From: an uncultured Maribacter sp.
GTDB taxonomy: Bacteria > Bacteroidota > Bacteroidia > Flavobacteriales > Flavobacteriaceae
Direction: 5' to 3'
Assembly (NCBI RefSeq): GCF_947500405.1
Contig: NZ_CANMRY010000002.1
Span: forward strand, 372,001-436,000
DNA length: 64,000 nucleotides
The position numbers were made by a program, and so were the translations under genes. Positions within the stretch are counted from its first letter, which is position 1. Each line of letters opens with the position of its first letter. Below are positions 37,090-47,395 of this stretch, one piece after another. The notes under the pieces were generated by a model. It was given only the letters and a program-made list of their open reading frames with translations. It did no database searches and had not been told where the DNA came from.

Positions 37090-40000
37090 ATGCATGTTAA
37101 AAGTTTCCTTGATTTAAATAAATCTATACCTAATAAGACTAATTTATTACTATTATTTATTTTTATTCTGTTTTCAATAAACACAGGGTTCTCTCAAATA
37201 AATAATGGAAATTTTAGAGTAGACCTAAGTTCTACAAATATGGGGCCCTGTGGAGGAAGTAATGATGGTGTAAGTACCGTTGGTATTACAGCCAAAATGG
37301 CGAACATAAATACTTTTAAAATAATTTTTGATTTACCAGATGGTGTAACTTACCAAACAGGAACAGCACTTATAACAAACCAAACAGGTTCTTCTAACTT
37401 TACATTATCAGAATTTGATATAACAGATTTAAATAATCCAATCTTTCAAATAGAAAGACCAAGTAATGCAAATTGGCAAGTTTCTGATTTTGTAGAATTT
37501 ACTTTTAGTAAAACAGCTGCTTGTGAAGCTGTACAATATTCTTATAATGGCGGACTTTTTAAAGATGCGCATACTATAACTTATTTACAAGGAACATCAG
37601 CTAGGTCTCATAATGATACAGATGTAACCGTAAATGCCTATAGTTTTTTAAGTGCCTACCTTGCCGTAGAAGATATTACTACAGAAAATGCTCTTGTTGG
37701 GCAAACTACAAATAGACCTATTACTATAACAAACTCAGGTAACGGTAGCATACAATCCTTTGTTCATGATGTAGAAATTTCACCCGGTTTACAAAGCAAT
37801 TACGAGTTATCATTTAACGGTACTATACTTACCCCATCTATAAATGGTAATATATATACCTACCAAATAGACCTTAATATTGCTCCGTTTGCTGGGCAAG
37901 TTGGAGATGGAGATGCTCTTTTTGAAAATGAAAATATTGTTCTTAATGAAAGACTAATCCTGACAAATTGTGCAGACAACCAAGTAACTAGGCATAGTCC
38001 AAAATGGGGGTGTTCTCCCGGTGCATATTGCCAAATAGGTGCGCAAATTCCTGGTTTTATTGGCGTAGATCAAGAATGGTCAGACATATATTTATATACC
38101 GTAAGCGAGCCACGACCACGTTGGGACGCACCAGTAACCTATACCTACAGACTAGAAAATGATGCTAGTGCAGATAATGCATATGATGTAAACTTTAATA
38201 TTGGTTTTACATGGGATAATAGATATTCTTCTACTGGTTTTAACCCTATGTATGGAGATGATAATAACACAAATCGCGAATTATCTAATTTTAGATTTTC
38301 TGGTGGTACAAATTTTTCTCCACAAAGATGGCCAACTACAACAGCAAGTGGTACTGGACTAGGCTCCTATTTATTTGGAACAGATTTTTTTACTAGCGAT
38401 CCAGATGGTGCTGGCGGATTAGAAGATTTAGATGGAGATGGTTTTTATGATGATATGTTACCTGGTGCATCTACAGAAATAAGTGTAGACCTTACTATGC
38501 TACAATTAAACCCTGCATGTGATCCTTATAGTGCGACCTACTCAGAAAGTTTAAGTTTAAATTTAGATACATGGACCGTAAATAAATGTAACAATAGTAA
38601 TAAAACCTTAAGACAAGAATTAGAAAGACATTATGTAAGAAGAGATGCTTTATTTAATTGGGAATTTCCAGAAGATTATGACTTAGATGCCGAAGATGGT
38701 GCTGTTTTTAATCTAAATTTTATTGGAGGTTTTGTAGCATCTAACCAATCTCCTACTTGTAATGGAATAGAAATGTTTTCTAACGATCCTTCTACAATTT
38801 ACAGAGTAGTTTTAGATATAGAAAATGGTATAACATTAGATGCTAGTGCAGACTCTAGATACGTACAAATTGGTAATCAAATTATTTTTACAGAAACACA
38901 ATTACAAGATTTTGAATACAATTCTTATGCTTTACGCATTCCTATAAATTTTCCTTTAAATATAGATTGTAGCACCTATTCTGGACCAGAAGAATTAGCC
39001 TTAAATTATACTACTTCTTATGAAAGTTCTTGTTATGATAAAGACTTGCATTGTGGCACGTTTAATATAACCACGCATTGCCCTAATGGTTGTACAGGCC
39101 CCACAACTACAAGTTTTGATGCACATAGAACCACTTCTGGATGGACAGATGATTCTATGAGTACTAAAGTAACATTAGACCCAAATATACATGCTACAAA
39201 GTATTATATGGCCAAAGATAAAATGGTTGTTACTTCTAGTGCTATAATGGAAAATAGTACACAAGATAATTTACATTTTGAAATGCGTTATGTTACAGAT
39301 AACGGCCAAAGCATGGCAGATATTATAACGTTTACAGATGGAACAATTACTATAAACGATATATCTACTGGAATACCCCAAACTTTTCCAATTACCAATA
39401 GCCCAGTAATAACCACACAAGGAACAAATGATAATTTCTTTACTTTAGATTTATCTTCTTATCAATCTTTAATATCTGGTACATACCAATATGGAGAAGG
39501 TTTAGAGGCTGATGAAATTTCTTTAGAATTAAATTTTGAATTCAGAGAAGATTTTCCAGAAGAAGCAAGACTATATGAATTTCACTCTTTCCTAGGTCGT
39601 TTTTACAGTTTAGATAGTTCTAGTAATGAAGTAGGTTGCGGCACCTATAATGAAAGGGCTTTCTTTTTTCAAAATACAATAGAAATTAATACCGATATAA
39701 ATGATTCTGTTAACGGCTGCGATGAAAAATGGTTATATGTAGGATTGTCACAAGCATCTGGTGTTGGAGACAAATTTCCAGATGAATTTAGACCACCACT
39801 TTTATGGGATAATACTACAATACAAATACCAGACGGTATGCAATTTAATAATCTTGTAAGTAGTTACGGGTATCCCAATCTTATACCAGAAAACCAAGAT
39901 CCCGCATCTTGGAATAATGGACTAAATTACTCGGTTTCAGGAAATATTGTAACAATAACACCTGGCCCAAGATTTACACATTTAGACCAAGGAGGAAATT

Positions 40001-43000
40001 ATTACCCTAGTGTATCTATAAGTTTAACAGCAACTAGTGCTACACCTGCTCTAAGTTCCCATAACATTTCGGTTACCTATGATGAATATGCCTATGCAGA
40101 TAGCCCTGTACAAAAAACCGAAAGTGATGTTAAAGATTTTAATTATACAATACCAAACTATTGGATTTCTTCAGATAATGCGGTGGAAATAGGAAACTCA
40201 GAAATTGAAGGTTTCATAATAGACATCTGTAAGCAAGATGCTGGCGAAATAAATAATAACTGGTTACGCGTAGATACAGGAGCAGATTATACTATTACAA
40301 ATGCATTTTTAGTTAATGGTGCAACGGAAACCCCTTTAACTTTTACAGAAGAAAATGATGTTACCTATATACAGTTTGGAAATATGCAAGCGGGTAATTG
40401 GATTTGTAGAAAAATTCGTTTTGAAGGAACTTATACCTCTAGTACTCCTATAGATTTAAGAATATCTCATAATTATGATTGTATTGCATATCCAACTAAC
40501 TTTAGTGGCATAGCTTTTTTCCATGAAGAAGTTTTTACACTAGAGCCAGCACCAGCAGCTATACAGTTACAAATATTAAGTGAGCCAAATACAACGGTAG
40601 ATACTTGTACAAACTACGATATTATTTTAGAAGCTAGAAATGCTGGAGAGGCCGATTTAATTTCTCCTGTAATGAATTTTGATGTTCCTGGAGATATCTC
40701 GGCTATATTAATTAATGATATTATTATAGAATACCCTAGAGGTTCTGGTAATACAGAAAGTATAACCCCAACAATTACAGGGAATAATGTATCTGTAAAT
40801 CTATTAGATCATACCTTAATTGCAGCAAATAACGGACTAGTAGGTTCTCTAAATTCTGCTAATATAAATGAGCAAATTGCAATAATTAATTTAGATTTAA
40901 GTCCGCAATGTAATTACGTTTCTAACACTGGAACAGCATATACCGTAACAGGAAATAATCCTTATGGTACACCAGCAACAGGTAGTGGAAGTAGAACAGC
41001 TGCTAATCCAATAATCATTACTGGTGCAGAACCTCCTTATAGTACAGACAATTCTTTATCTATAACAAACACTGCTCGTTTAGAAGGTTGTACACCAGAA
41101 ACAGTAGATATTACAACTTCTATATTAGATGGTACTACTGGTACTAGTGATTTTGTTAGAATAATCCTTCCAGATGGCGTACATTACGTACCCTCTTCTT
41201 TTGCATCAACAAGTGCTTTACAATTAACTTATATTACTACAAATACGGTTGGTAACCATGAAGAAGTAGAACTACAGCTTCCGCAAGGAGCAACGGCATC
41301 AGATCTTTTATCTTATAGTTTTGATATTACAAACCAGTCTACTAGTTGTACAACCTCCGCAAATATAGATTTAACAACCTATGTAACTACAGATGCTTTA
41401 AATTGTAATGGAGTTGCATGTGGTACTACAGAGATTTTTACTGGAGACAGCGCAATTGCACTAGAAACATTTAAATCGGAAATAGCATTATCTTCTATAA
41501 CTCCGCAAGGAGCTTATAACAATAGTGGTTCGGATTATACCTATTCTATAGATTTTAGTATTGATAATATTGGTGCATATACTATTGCATCCGGAGCAAA
41601 TTATTCTGTTTATTGTACCGATGCATCAGATAACAAATCTGGACCTGCAATTTATACAGGAAGTTTAGATGCCGAAATACTAAGTGGAAATACTATTAGC
41701 GAAACCGATTCTTTTACAACTACTACTTTTTGTGGAGTAGGTACTAACTTATTAATAGAATTAGAACCAGCTGTTGGAAACTGTTTTTGTAATGCTGTTT
41801 CGTTTTTAATTTCAACTACTAATGACTCGGCAGATTTATCGCTTAGCAAATCTGTTTCTGACACTAATCCAAATATTGGAGATTCTATAACTTTTACTAT
41901 AGACCTTACCAATAATGGACCTAATGATGCTACTAATGTTAGCATCCAGGATATAGTTCCGGTTGGGTATACTGTAAATGCTACTTCTATCTCTAACGGC
42001 GGTTCCATTACTGGAAATACCATTACTTGGAATTTAGCAACAGTAACAAACGGTACAACTGCTTTAACTTATGAGGTCTCTGTAAATGCACCTACTGGCG
42101 CTACAGATGAATATAAAAATATTGCACAAGTAACCGCTAGTGATCAAATAGATCCAGATTCTACACCAAATAATGATGATGGGGACCAGTCTGAAGATGA
42201 TGAAGATACTGTAGATAATGTTACTATTACAACCGTAGATTTAAGTTTGGATAAACAACTAGCACCAACTTCTAGTTCAAGTCCAAACATTGGAGAAGAA
42301 GTAACTTTTGAGATTACAGTAACAAACGCAGGAACAGATACGGCAACAGGAATAGTAATCGAAGACTATATACCAATTGGTTTAAATGTAGATGCATCTT
42401 CTATTTCTAATGGAGGTACCTACGCTGGCAATACAATTACATGGGTTATAAATTCTATAACTCCTGGAAATATAATTTTAAGCTACTCTGTTAGTATTAA
42501 TGAACCAACAGGAGCTACAGATGAATATAAAAATGTAGCTCAGGTTACAAGAACTAATGAATTAGATGTAGATTCTACTCCAGACAATTATGATGCTAAT
42601 ACTCCTAATGAAGATGATGAAAGTGAATACACACTTACAAATCCTATTACAGATATTGCTATAAACAAAACAGCATCTATAACTACAGCAGCGGTTGGGG
42701 ATCAAATAGTATTTACTATAAACACTACAAACCTAGGAACCATAGAAGCTACAAATATAGAAGTAGAAGAAATTATACCAAATGGTTTTGAGTTTGTGTC
42801 ACAAAACACTACGCATGGCACCTATGATTATACTATTGGTAGTTGGGCCATTCCTTCATTAAACAGTAATGAATCTGCAGAATTAAATCTAACGGTAGAA
42901 GTAATAGAGGGAACAAATTATACTAACGTAGCAAGAATGTCTTTTGTAGACCAAATGGATTTAAATACAGATAATGATGAATCTGAAGTTACCATTTCTG

Positions 43001-43299
43001 TAGAAGAAGAATGCTTAGTTATTTACAATGAATTTTCGCCAAATAATGATGGTAGTAACGAGTTCTTTTTTATAGAATGTATAGAAAATTATCCAAATAA
43101 TTTTCTGCAAATATTTAACCGTTGGGGAACTTTAGTCTATGAAACAAAAGGATACAACAATAATTGGGATGGTACCTCTGAAGGTAGAGCTACTGCAAAT
43201 GCAGAACAAAAACTACCAATTGGTACATATTATTATATACTTCTTTTAAATGAAAACCAAAAAGAACCAAAAACAGGATGGTTATACATTACACGCTAA
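37090..43299 (+). CDS. Giant T9SS-secreted surface protein with DUF11 repeats and type B sorting domain
   Basis: A 2069-residue protein with a signal peptide (about residues 1-36, hydrophobic core NLLLLFIFILFSI, ending GFSQ). Residues about 40-1570 are beta-rich, Asn/Thr-rich and contain several Cys pairs. Three DUF11-type repeats follow (about 1578-1715, 1716-1855, 1856-1975), each opening with a DLSLSK/DLSLDK/DIAINK strand and separated by acidic, probably calcium-binding linkers (DPDSTPNNDDG). The end, NEFSPNNDGSNEFF to GWLYITR (about 1985-2069), is the gliding-motility-associated type B T9SS sorting domain. The protein should be exported by Sec and then T9SS to the surface, as an adhesin-like factor. 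It is 3 bp from the PorP/SprF gene. Confidence 0.93.
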   Translation: MHVKSFLDLNKSIPNKTNLLLLFIFILFSINTGFSQINNGNFRVDLSSTNMGPCGGSNDGVSTVGITAKMANINTFKIIFDLPDGVTYQTGTALITNQTGSSNFTLSEFDITDLNNPIFQIERPSNANWQVSDFVEFTFSKTAACEAVQYSYNGGLFKDAHTITYLQGTSARSHNDTDVTVNAYSFLSAYLAVEDITTENALVGQTTNRPITITNSGNGSIQSFVHDVEISPGLQSNYELSFNGTILTPSINGNIYTYQIDLNIAPFAGQVGDGDALFENENIVLNERLILTNCADNQVTRHSPKWGCSPGAYCQIGAQIPGFIGVDQEWSDIYLYTVSEPRPRWDAPVTYTYRLENDASADNAYDVNFNIGFTWDNRYSSTGFNPMYGDDNNTNRELSNFRFSGGTNFSPQRWPTTTASGTGLGSYLFGTDFFTSDPDGAGGLEDLDGDGFYDDMLPGASTEISVDLTMLQLNPACDPYSATYSESLSLNLDTWTVNKCNNSNKTLRQELERHYVRRDALFNWEFPEDYDLDAEDGAVFNLNFIGGFVASNQSPTCNGIEMFSNDPSTIYRVVLDIENGITLDASADSRYVQIGNQIIFTETQLQDFEYNSYALRIPINFPLNIDCSTYSGPEELALNYTTSYESSCYDKDLHCGTFNITTHCPNGCTGPTTTSFDAHRTTSGWTDDSMSTKVTLDPNIHATKYYMAKDKMVVTSSAIMENSTQDNLHFEMRYVTDNGQSMADIITFTDGTITINDISTGIPQTFPITNSPVITTQGTNDNFFTLDLSSYQSLISGTYQYGEGLEADEISLELNFEFREDFPEEARLYEFHSFLGRFYSLDSSSNEVGCGTYNERAFFFQNTIEINTDINDSVNGCDEKWLYVGLSQASGVGDKFPDEFRPPLLWDNTTIQIPDGMQFNNLVSSYGYPNLIPENQDPASWNNGLNYSVSGNIVTITPGPRFTHLDQGGNYYPSVSISLTATSATPALSSHNISVTYDEYAYADSPVQKTESDVKDFNYTIPNYWISSDNAVEIGNSEIEGFIIDICKQDAGEINNNWLRVDTGADYTITNAFLVNGATETPLTFTEENDVTYIQFGNMQAGNWICRKIRFEGTYTSSTPIDLRISHNYDCIAYPTNFSGIAFFHEEVFTLEPAPAAIQLQILSEPNTTVDTCTNYDIILEARNAGEADLISPVMNFDVPGDISAILINDIIIEYPRGSGNTESITPTITGNNVSVNLLDHTLIAANNGLVGSLNSANINEQIAIINLDLSPQCNYVSNTGTAYTVTGNNPYGTPATGSGSRTAANPIIITGAEPPYSTDNSLSITNTARLEGCTPETVDITTSILDGTTGTSDFVRIILPDGVHYVPSSFASTSALQLTYITTNTVGNHEEVELQLPQGATASDLLSYSFDITNQSTSCTTSANIDLTTYVTTDALNCNGVACGTTEIFTGDSAIALETFKSEIALSSITPQGAYNNSGSDYTYSIDFSIDNIGAYTIASGANYSVYCTDASDNKSGPAIYTGSLDAEILSGNTISETDSFTTTTFCGVGTNLLIELEPAVGNCFCNAVSFLISTTNDSADLSLSKSVSDTNPNIGDSITFTIDLTNNGPNDATNVSIQDIVPVGYTVNATSISNGGSITGNTITWNLATVTNGTTALTYEVSVNAPTGATDEYKNIAQVTASDQIDPDSTPNNDDGDQSEDDEDTVDNVTITTVDLSLDKQLAPTSSSSPNIGEEVTFEITVTNAGTDTATGIVIEDYIPIGLNVDASSISNGGTYAGNTITWVINSITPGNIILSYSVSINEPTGATDEYKNVAQVTRTNELDVDSTPDNYDANTPNEDDESEYTLTNPITDIAINKTASITTAAVGDQIVFTINTTNLGTIEATNIEVEEIIPNGFEFVSQNTTHGTYDYTIGSWAIPSLNSNESAELNLTVEVIEGTNYTNVARMSFVDQMDLNTDNDESEVTISVEEECLVIYNEFSPNNDGSNEFFFIECIENYPNNFLQIFNRWGTLVYETKGYNNNWDGTSEGRATANAEQKLPIGTYYYILLLNENQKEPKTGWLYITR

Positions 43300-43302
43300 A
43301 AA

Positions 43303-44238
43303 ATGAATACTAAAAAACGACATATAATTCCAAAATTAAGTTTCATTGCTATGTTTCTCCTATCTGTTCCTAACCTATTCGGACAGCAAGAACCGCAGTA
43401 CACCCAATACAATTATAATACCATGACGGTAAATCCTGGGTATACGGGTTCTAGGGGTCATTTTACAGCAATTTCACTATTCAGAAGTCAGTGGGTTGGT
43501 TTAGAAGGTTCTCCAAAAACTATTTCGTTGGGACTAGATTCTCCTTTTGAAAAGTTTGACGGAATTGGTTTATCTATTGTGCAAGATCAAATTGGCCCAT
43601 CTAGTGAAACTTTTATAGATGTTAATTATGCCCACAATATTATATTAAATAGAAAAGGACACAAATTGGCTCTTGGTATAAAAGCTGGCGGACGTTTTTT
43701 AAGTGTAGACTGGTCTAAAGGAACATTTAGAGACCCAGATGTTCTTTTTAATGAGAATATAAATAGTGAATTTTTACCAACAGTTGGTGCTGGTCTTTTT
43801 TACTATACCGGTAATGCTTATTTAGGAGTTTCTACCCCAAATATTTTATATAGCAAACGGTATGACGTTTTAGAAGAGTCCGTTGGCAAAGACCGTATGC
43901 ACTTATATTTTATAGGTGGTTATGTGTTTAATATAAACCCTTTATTAAAATTTAAGCCATCTACTTTTGTGAAGTATGTAGAGGGAGCTCCACTTATAGC
44001 AGACCTTTCTCTAAACTTCTTATTATACGAAAGACTAAATTTAGGCGTTAACTATAGATGGGATGATTCTGTCGGAGCACTTTTTGGCTTTCAAATTAGC
44101 CCACAATTTAACATAGGGTACGCTTATGATTACAATACTAATGAACTAAATGCTTATAACTCGGGTACGCACGAGATTTTTATACGATACCAACTAATAT
44201 CTAAATTAACCAAAATTAAATCCCCAAGGTTTTTCTAA
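43303..44238 (+). CDS. PorP/SprF family type IX secretion membrane protein
   Basis: A 311-residue outer-membrane beta-barrel-like protein with a signal peptide (LSFIAMFLLSVPNLFGQ). The start of the mature part, QQEPQYTQYNYNTMTVNPGYTG, is the hallmark of the PorP/SprF family, and LFRSQWVGLEGSPKT and QIGPSS follow as usual. In Flavobacterium johnsoniae, SprF is needed for secretion of the partner adhesin SprB. The gene directly follows a large cargo with a type B sorting domain, so it is most likely the dedicated translocation or attachment partner of that protein. Confidence 0.93.
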   Translation: MNTKKRHIIPKLSFIAMFLLSVPNLFGQQEPQYTQYNYNTMTVNPGYTGSRGHFTAISLFRSQWVGLEGSPKTISLGLDSPFEKFDGIGLSIVQDQIGPSSETFIDVNYAHNIILNRKGHKLALGIKAGGRFLSVDWSKGTFRDPDVLFNENINSEFLPTVGAGLFYYTGNAYLGVSTPNILYSKRYDVLEESVGKDRMHLYFIGGYVFNINPLLKFKPSTFVKYVEGAPLIADLSLNFLLYERLNLGVNYRWDDSVGALFGFQISPQFNIGYAYDYNTNELNAYNSGTHEIFIRYQLISKLTKIKSPRFF

Positions 44239-44249
44239 TTACCCAAATC

Positions 44250-46694
44250 ATGAAAAAACTACTTACAGCTTTTATCCTTTTTCTATCCTTAAGCATTAGT
44301 GCACAAGAGAAAGAAAATAGTGCTATGTTACAACCAGGCGCAAATCTTAGCCCCATACTGGAGCAAGAAACAAATGAAATTTCTTTTGCCCAGGCAGCAG
44401 AAGCAAATACTATTGCACATAGAACTTTTACAAACCTTACTGATATTTATAATGGTTATTATATAATTGCTGGTGTTTTCAGTAAAAGTCAAGAAAAAGC
44501 TGCTAAAAAATATAAGAAAAAAGGGTTTAATTCTGGTTATATTCTAAATCCAGAAAATCAATTAAACTACTTATATATTGATTATCAGAGTAATTGGAAA
44601 GAGTCTATAGCAAAAGTAACTTCAAAATTTAATGGTAAATTTAAAGATGAAGTTTGGATAATGGAAGTTGAGAATAGCCAACCAGCTATGGAAACTCCAA
44701 CTAAAGAAGATTTTATTACAAATAATTCTTCAGAAGAAAGTATTACCAAAAATTTAACCTCTAAAAGCATAGACGGTACACCTAACAAAAGTAAACTTAT
44801 TCAAAGAGCAGATTACTATTTTAATAAAATGTGGTACGCAGAAGCAGCAGATTTATACGAAATGGCTCTTAAAAAGAACGAAAAAAATTACTCCTACGAT
44901 GTTTTACAAAAAGCAGGAGATTCCCATTACTTTAATACCGACATGGAAAAAGCATACCATTGGTATAACATACTTTATGAAAAGTATGAAAAAGAAATGT
45001 CTGCCGATAATATTTTTAAATACGCACACTCTCTTAAAGGAACAGGAAAATACGCTAGATCTAAACGTTTAATGCGTTTATACAATAGAAAATTAAAGAA
45101 AGAAGACCTTGCTGCAATAAATAATTCAGAGAAAGCTACTCCTAATGAAATTGTTTTAGATAATATTTTAGGAACAAGTAAAAAGTTTGAAGTAAAAAAT
45201 CTTTCTATAAACTCAGAATTTTCAGAATTTTCTCCAATGTTTCATGATGATAATAGAGTTGTTTATGCTTCTGCAAAAGACTCTTCTTTTTTTAGTACCA
45301 GACGGTATAAATGGAATAACCAACCATATTTAGATTTGTATGTTGCCAAGATAAATGAAGAATCTCAAGAGCTAAAAGATGCTATTAAATTCTCTAAAAA
45401 GGTAAATACAAAATATCATGAAGCAGCAGTAACTTTTGCTCCTGATAATAGAACCATGTATTTTACAAGAAATAATTATGGTAAAAAATTAAAGAGAGAT
45501 AAAAAAGGAATAAATCACCTTAAAATTTATCAATCTAAAAAAGTAGATGGAGAATGGACAGAGGCTACAGAATTACCTTTTAATAGTGATAATTACTCCA
45601 CAGGGCACCCAGCTTTAAGTCCAGATGGCAAAGAATTATATTTTGTTTCTGATATGCCTGGAAGTATCGGAGAAACTGATATTTTTATGGTAGACGTTCG
45701 TGAAGATGGTAGTTTTTCTGAACCTAGGAATTTAGGTCCAGAAATTAATACAGAAAGAAGAGAAATGTTTCCTTTTATTAATGATAAAAAGCTTTATTTT
45801 TCTTCAGACGGGCATACTGGTCTTGGTGGTTTAGATGTTTATGAAGTATCTTTTGAAGAAGAGGAAGGCTTTTTAGATGTAGTTAATTTAGGACAACCAA
45901 TTAATAGTAATAAAGATGATTTCTCTTATATAATAGATGAAGAGACTCAAAAAGGCTACTTTGCTTCTAATAGAGACGGTGGTAAAGGAGATGATGATAT
46001 TTATGCCTTTAAAAACTTAGTTTTAGAAGAAATACCTGCTAATGTAAATGCAATTGCTGGTGTTGTAACAGAGTTAATTACCGATGATGTTATGCCAAAA
46101 GCATTAGTAGAATTATTAGATGAAAATAACATTAAACTAAAAGAAGTAATAACTGGTGATGATGGTAGCTTTATTTTTGAAGACTTAGAGGCTACAACCA
46201 AATATGTTATTAAAACCACAAAGGGAACTTATTTTGACGACTTGCAAGAGGTTACAACAAAAGAAAACGATACAATTAGCGTAGATGTTTCTTTACGTAA
46301 GCTAAAAGAAATGATTGCTGTAGAAGATGGGATTAAGAAGCTGAAAACAGAAATGATTCACTTTGACTTTGATAAATCTTACATACGCAAAGATGCTGCT
46401 GTAGAACTAGACAAACTTGTAGAAGTAATGACAGAATATCCTAATATGATTATTAAAATTGAGTCTCATACCGATTCTAGAGGTAAAAGAGCCTATAACA
46501 AATACCTATCAGACAAAAGGGCTAAATCTTCTAGAGACTATATAATCTCTAAGGGTATTGCAGCAGAACGTATAGAAAGTGCAATAGGTTATGGTGAAGA
46601 AAGATTAATTAATGAATGTGATGGTACTGTTAGGTGTACAGAGCAAAAACACTACCTAAACCGTAGATCAGAATTTATAATAGTAAAAATGTAA
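44250..46694 (+). CDS. OmpA family protein with SPOR-like, TPR, PD40 and Cna-B-type domains
   Basis: An 814-residue envelope protein with signal peptide KLLTAFILFLSLSISAQ. In order: a SPOR-like stretch (about 60-145, GYYIIAGVFSKSQEKAAKKY), a short helical TPR-like part (about 180-280), PD40 propeller repeats (HEAAVTFAPDNRTMYFTRN, GHPALSPDGKELYFVSDMP, DKKLYFSSDGHTGLGG), a carboxypeptidase-regulatory domain (about 595-680) and a C-terminal OmpA domain (IHFDFDKSYI; peptidoglycan-binding KIESHTDSRGKRAYN). It probably anchors the cargo and PorP/SprF complex to peptidoglycan. It is 11 bp downstream of the PorP/SprF gene and followed by a terminator. Confidence 0.93.
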   Translation: MKKLLTAFILFLSLSISAQEKENSAMLQPGANLSPILEQETNEISFAQAAEANTIAHRTFTNLTDIYNGYYIIAGVFSKSQEKAAKKYKKKGFNSGYILNPENQLNYLYIDYQSNWKESIAKVTSKFNGKFKDEVWIMEVENSQPAMETPTKEDFITNNSSEESITKNLTSKSIDGTPNKSKLIQRADYYFNKMWYAEAADLYEMALKKNEKNYSYDVLQKAGDSHYFNTDMEKAYHWYNILYEKYEKEMSADNIFKYAHSLKGTGKYARSKRLMRLYNRKLKKEDLAAINNSEKATPNEIVLDNILGTSKKFEVKNLSINSEFSEFSPMFHDDNRVVYASAKDSSFFSTRRYKWNNQPYLDLYVAKINEESQELKDAIKFSKKVNTKYHEAAVTFAPDNRTMYFTRNNYGKKLKRDKKGINHLKIYQSKKVDGEWTEATELPFNSDNYSTGHPALSPDGKELYFVSDMPGSIGETDIFMVDVREDGSFSEPRNLGPEINTERREMFPFINDKKLYFSSDGHTGLGGLDVYEVSFEEEEGFLDVVNLGQPINSNKDDFSYIIDEETQKGYFASNRDGGKGDDDIYAFKNLVLEEIPANVNAIAGVVTELITDDVMPKALVELLDENNIKLKEVITGDDGSFIFEDLEATTKYVIKTTKGTYFDDLQEVTTKENDTISVDVSLRKLKEMIAVEDGIKKLKTEMIHFDFDKSYIRKDAAVELDKLVEVMTEYPNMIIKIESHTDSRGKRAYNKYLSDKRAKSSRDYIISKGIAAERIESAIGYGEERLINECDGTVRCTEQKHYLNRRSEFIIVKM

Positions 46695-46716
46695 AAAACT
46701 TTTAACCTATATAGTA

Positions 46717-46749
46717 GCCCATAGATATTATATATCTGTGGGCTTTTTT
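46717..46749 (+). terminator. Intrinsic terminator closing the T9SS cargo operon
   Basis: GCCCATAGATAT pairs with ATATCTGTGGGC (one G-T wobble) and is followed by six T residues, 22 bp after the OmpA-protein stop. Confidence 0.85.
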
Positions 46750-46795
46750 ATTGCCTAATATTCTACTGTTTTATACTTAAATAAACACAAACTAA

Positions 46796-46830
46796 TTTTT
46801 CACAACAAAAGTGGGTGTTTTCACAACAAA
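46796..46830. repeat. Two direct copies of TTTTCACAACAAA upstream of the small membrane protein gene
   Basis: TTTTCACAACAAA occurs at 46797-46809 and again at 46818-46830. The copies are 21 bp apart, which is two helical turns. A third near-copy (TTTCACAACAAAAA) lies at 36992-37005 upstream of the T9SS cargo operon. The arrangement looks like a pair of operator half-sites, but no regulator is identified. Confidence 0.45.
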
Positions 46831-46909
46831 CACAAGGCTAATACATACCTTATAAGCTCATTTATAGTTATGTATACATAATACTATTTAACCCCAAATC
46901 CCAAAAATC

Positions 46910-47080
46910 ATGAAAAATGTCCTACTTATTAAAGAGATTTATCTCGAAGCATTTAAAAGCTTAGGGAGTAAAATTGTAAAATCATATTTTAAAATATTCA
47001 CTTGGTTTTGCTTTGCCAGTTTTCTTGTAGTGCTCTATGCTCTTATTTTTAGAATAGCTACTGGTTTTCCATTTCAGTAA
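46910..47080 (+). CDS. Small membrane protein, first of two paralogues (DUF6747-like)
   Basis: A 56-residue protein. It starts MKNVLLIKEIYLEAFKSLGS, continues through an amphipathic helix, and has one membrane helix (about residues 30-48) and the C-terminal motif YALIFRIATGFPFQ. The gene at 47396-47566 encodes a protein of the same length with the same plan and end motif, so both are real. I recall such proteins as DUF6747 in Flavobacteriia, with moderate certainty. The function is unknown. The gene has two upstream direct repeats and its own terminator at 47107-47142. Confidence 0.8.
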   Translation: MKNVLLIKEIYLEAFKSLGSKIVKSYFKIFTWFCFASFLVVLYALIFRIATGFPFQ

Positions 47081-47106
47081 AAAATATTTCAACCAACCAA
47101 TTTTAA

Positions 47107-47142
47107 GAAAAAGTGTCTTTTTAAGATGCTTTTTCTTTTTTT
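47107..47142 (+). terminator. Intrinsic terminator after the first small membrane protein
   Basis: GAAAAAGTGTCTT pairs with AAGATGCTTTTTC (two G-T wobbles) around a TTT loop, followed by seven T residues. Confidence 0.85.
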
Positions 47143-47395
47143 ATGACTAATTCCGAAATTTAACTTCACAGGCAGTAAAGATAAATCTTACAAATAGAGG
47201 TGAAAAAATAGTGATTACTTATTTTTTGTAAGCAAATGCTTAAAGCTCCCTTAGTAAGTTAGCCCATAAAATTGCTGTTTATCTATGCGCCTGCAAATAA
47301 AACCCTTACATCCTTTTAATTCAGCGTTTTAGCCAAAGGTTTTTCCCTCATTCAAAACAAGTCAGAACTTTGTAGTGAACCAAATATTGTTTACT
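47143..47395 (+). other. Intergenic region between the two small paralogues
   Basis: No open frame with coding character was seen on either strand. GAACTTTG at about 47365-47375 is one mismatch from TAnnTTTG and lies about 25 bp before the second gene, so it is a weak promoter candidate. The TTTTCACAACAAA repeat of the first gene is not clearly conserved here. Confidence 0.35.

Noticed and set aside
47375..47395. In-frame upstream ATG adding seven residues to the second small membrane protein
   Set aside because: The shorter start aligns exactly with its paralogue at 46910-47080.
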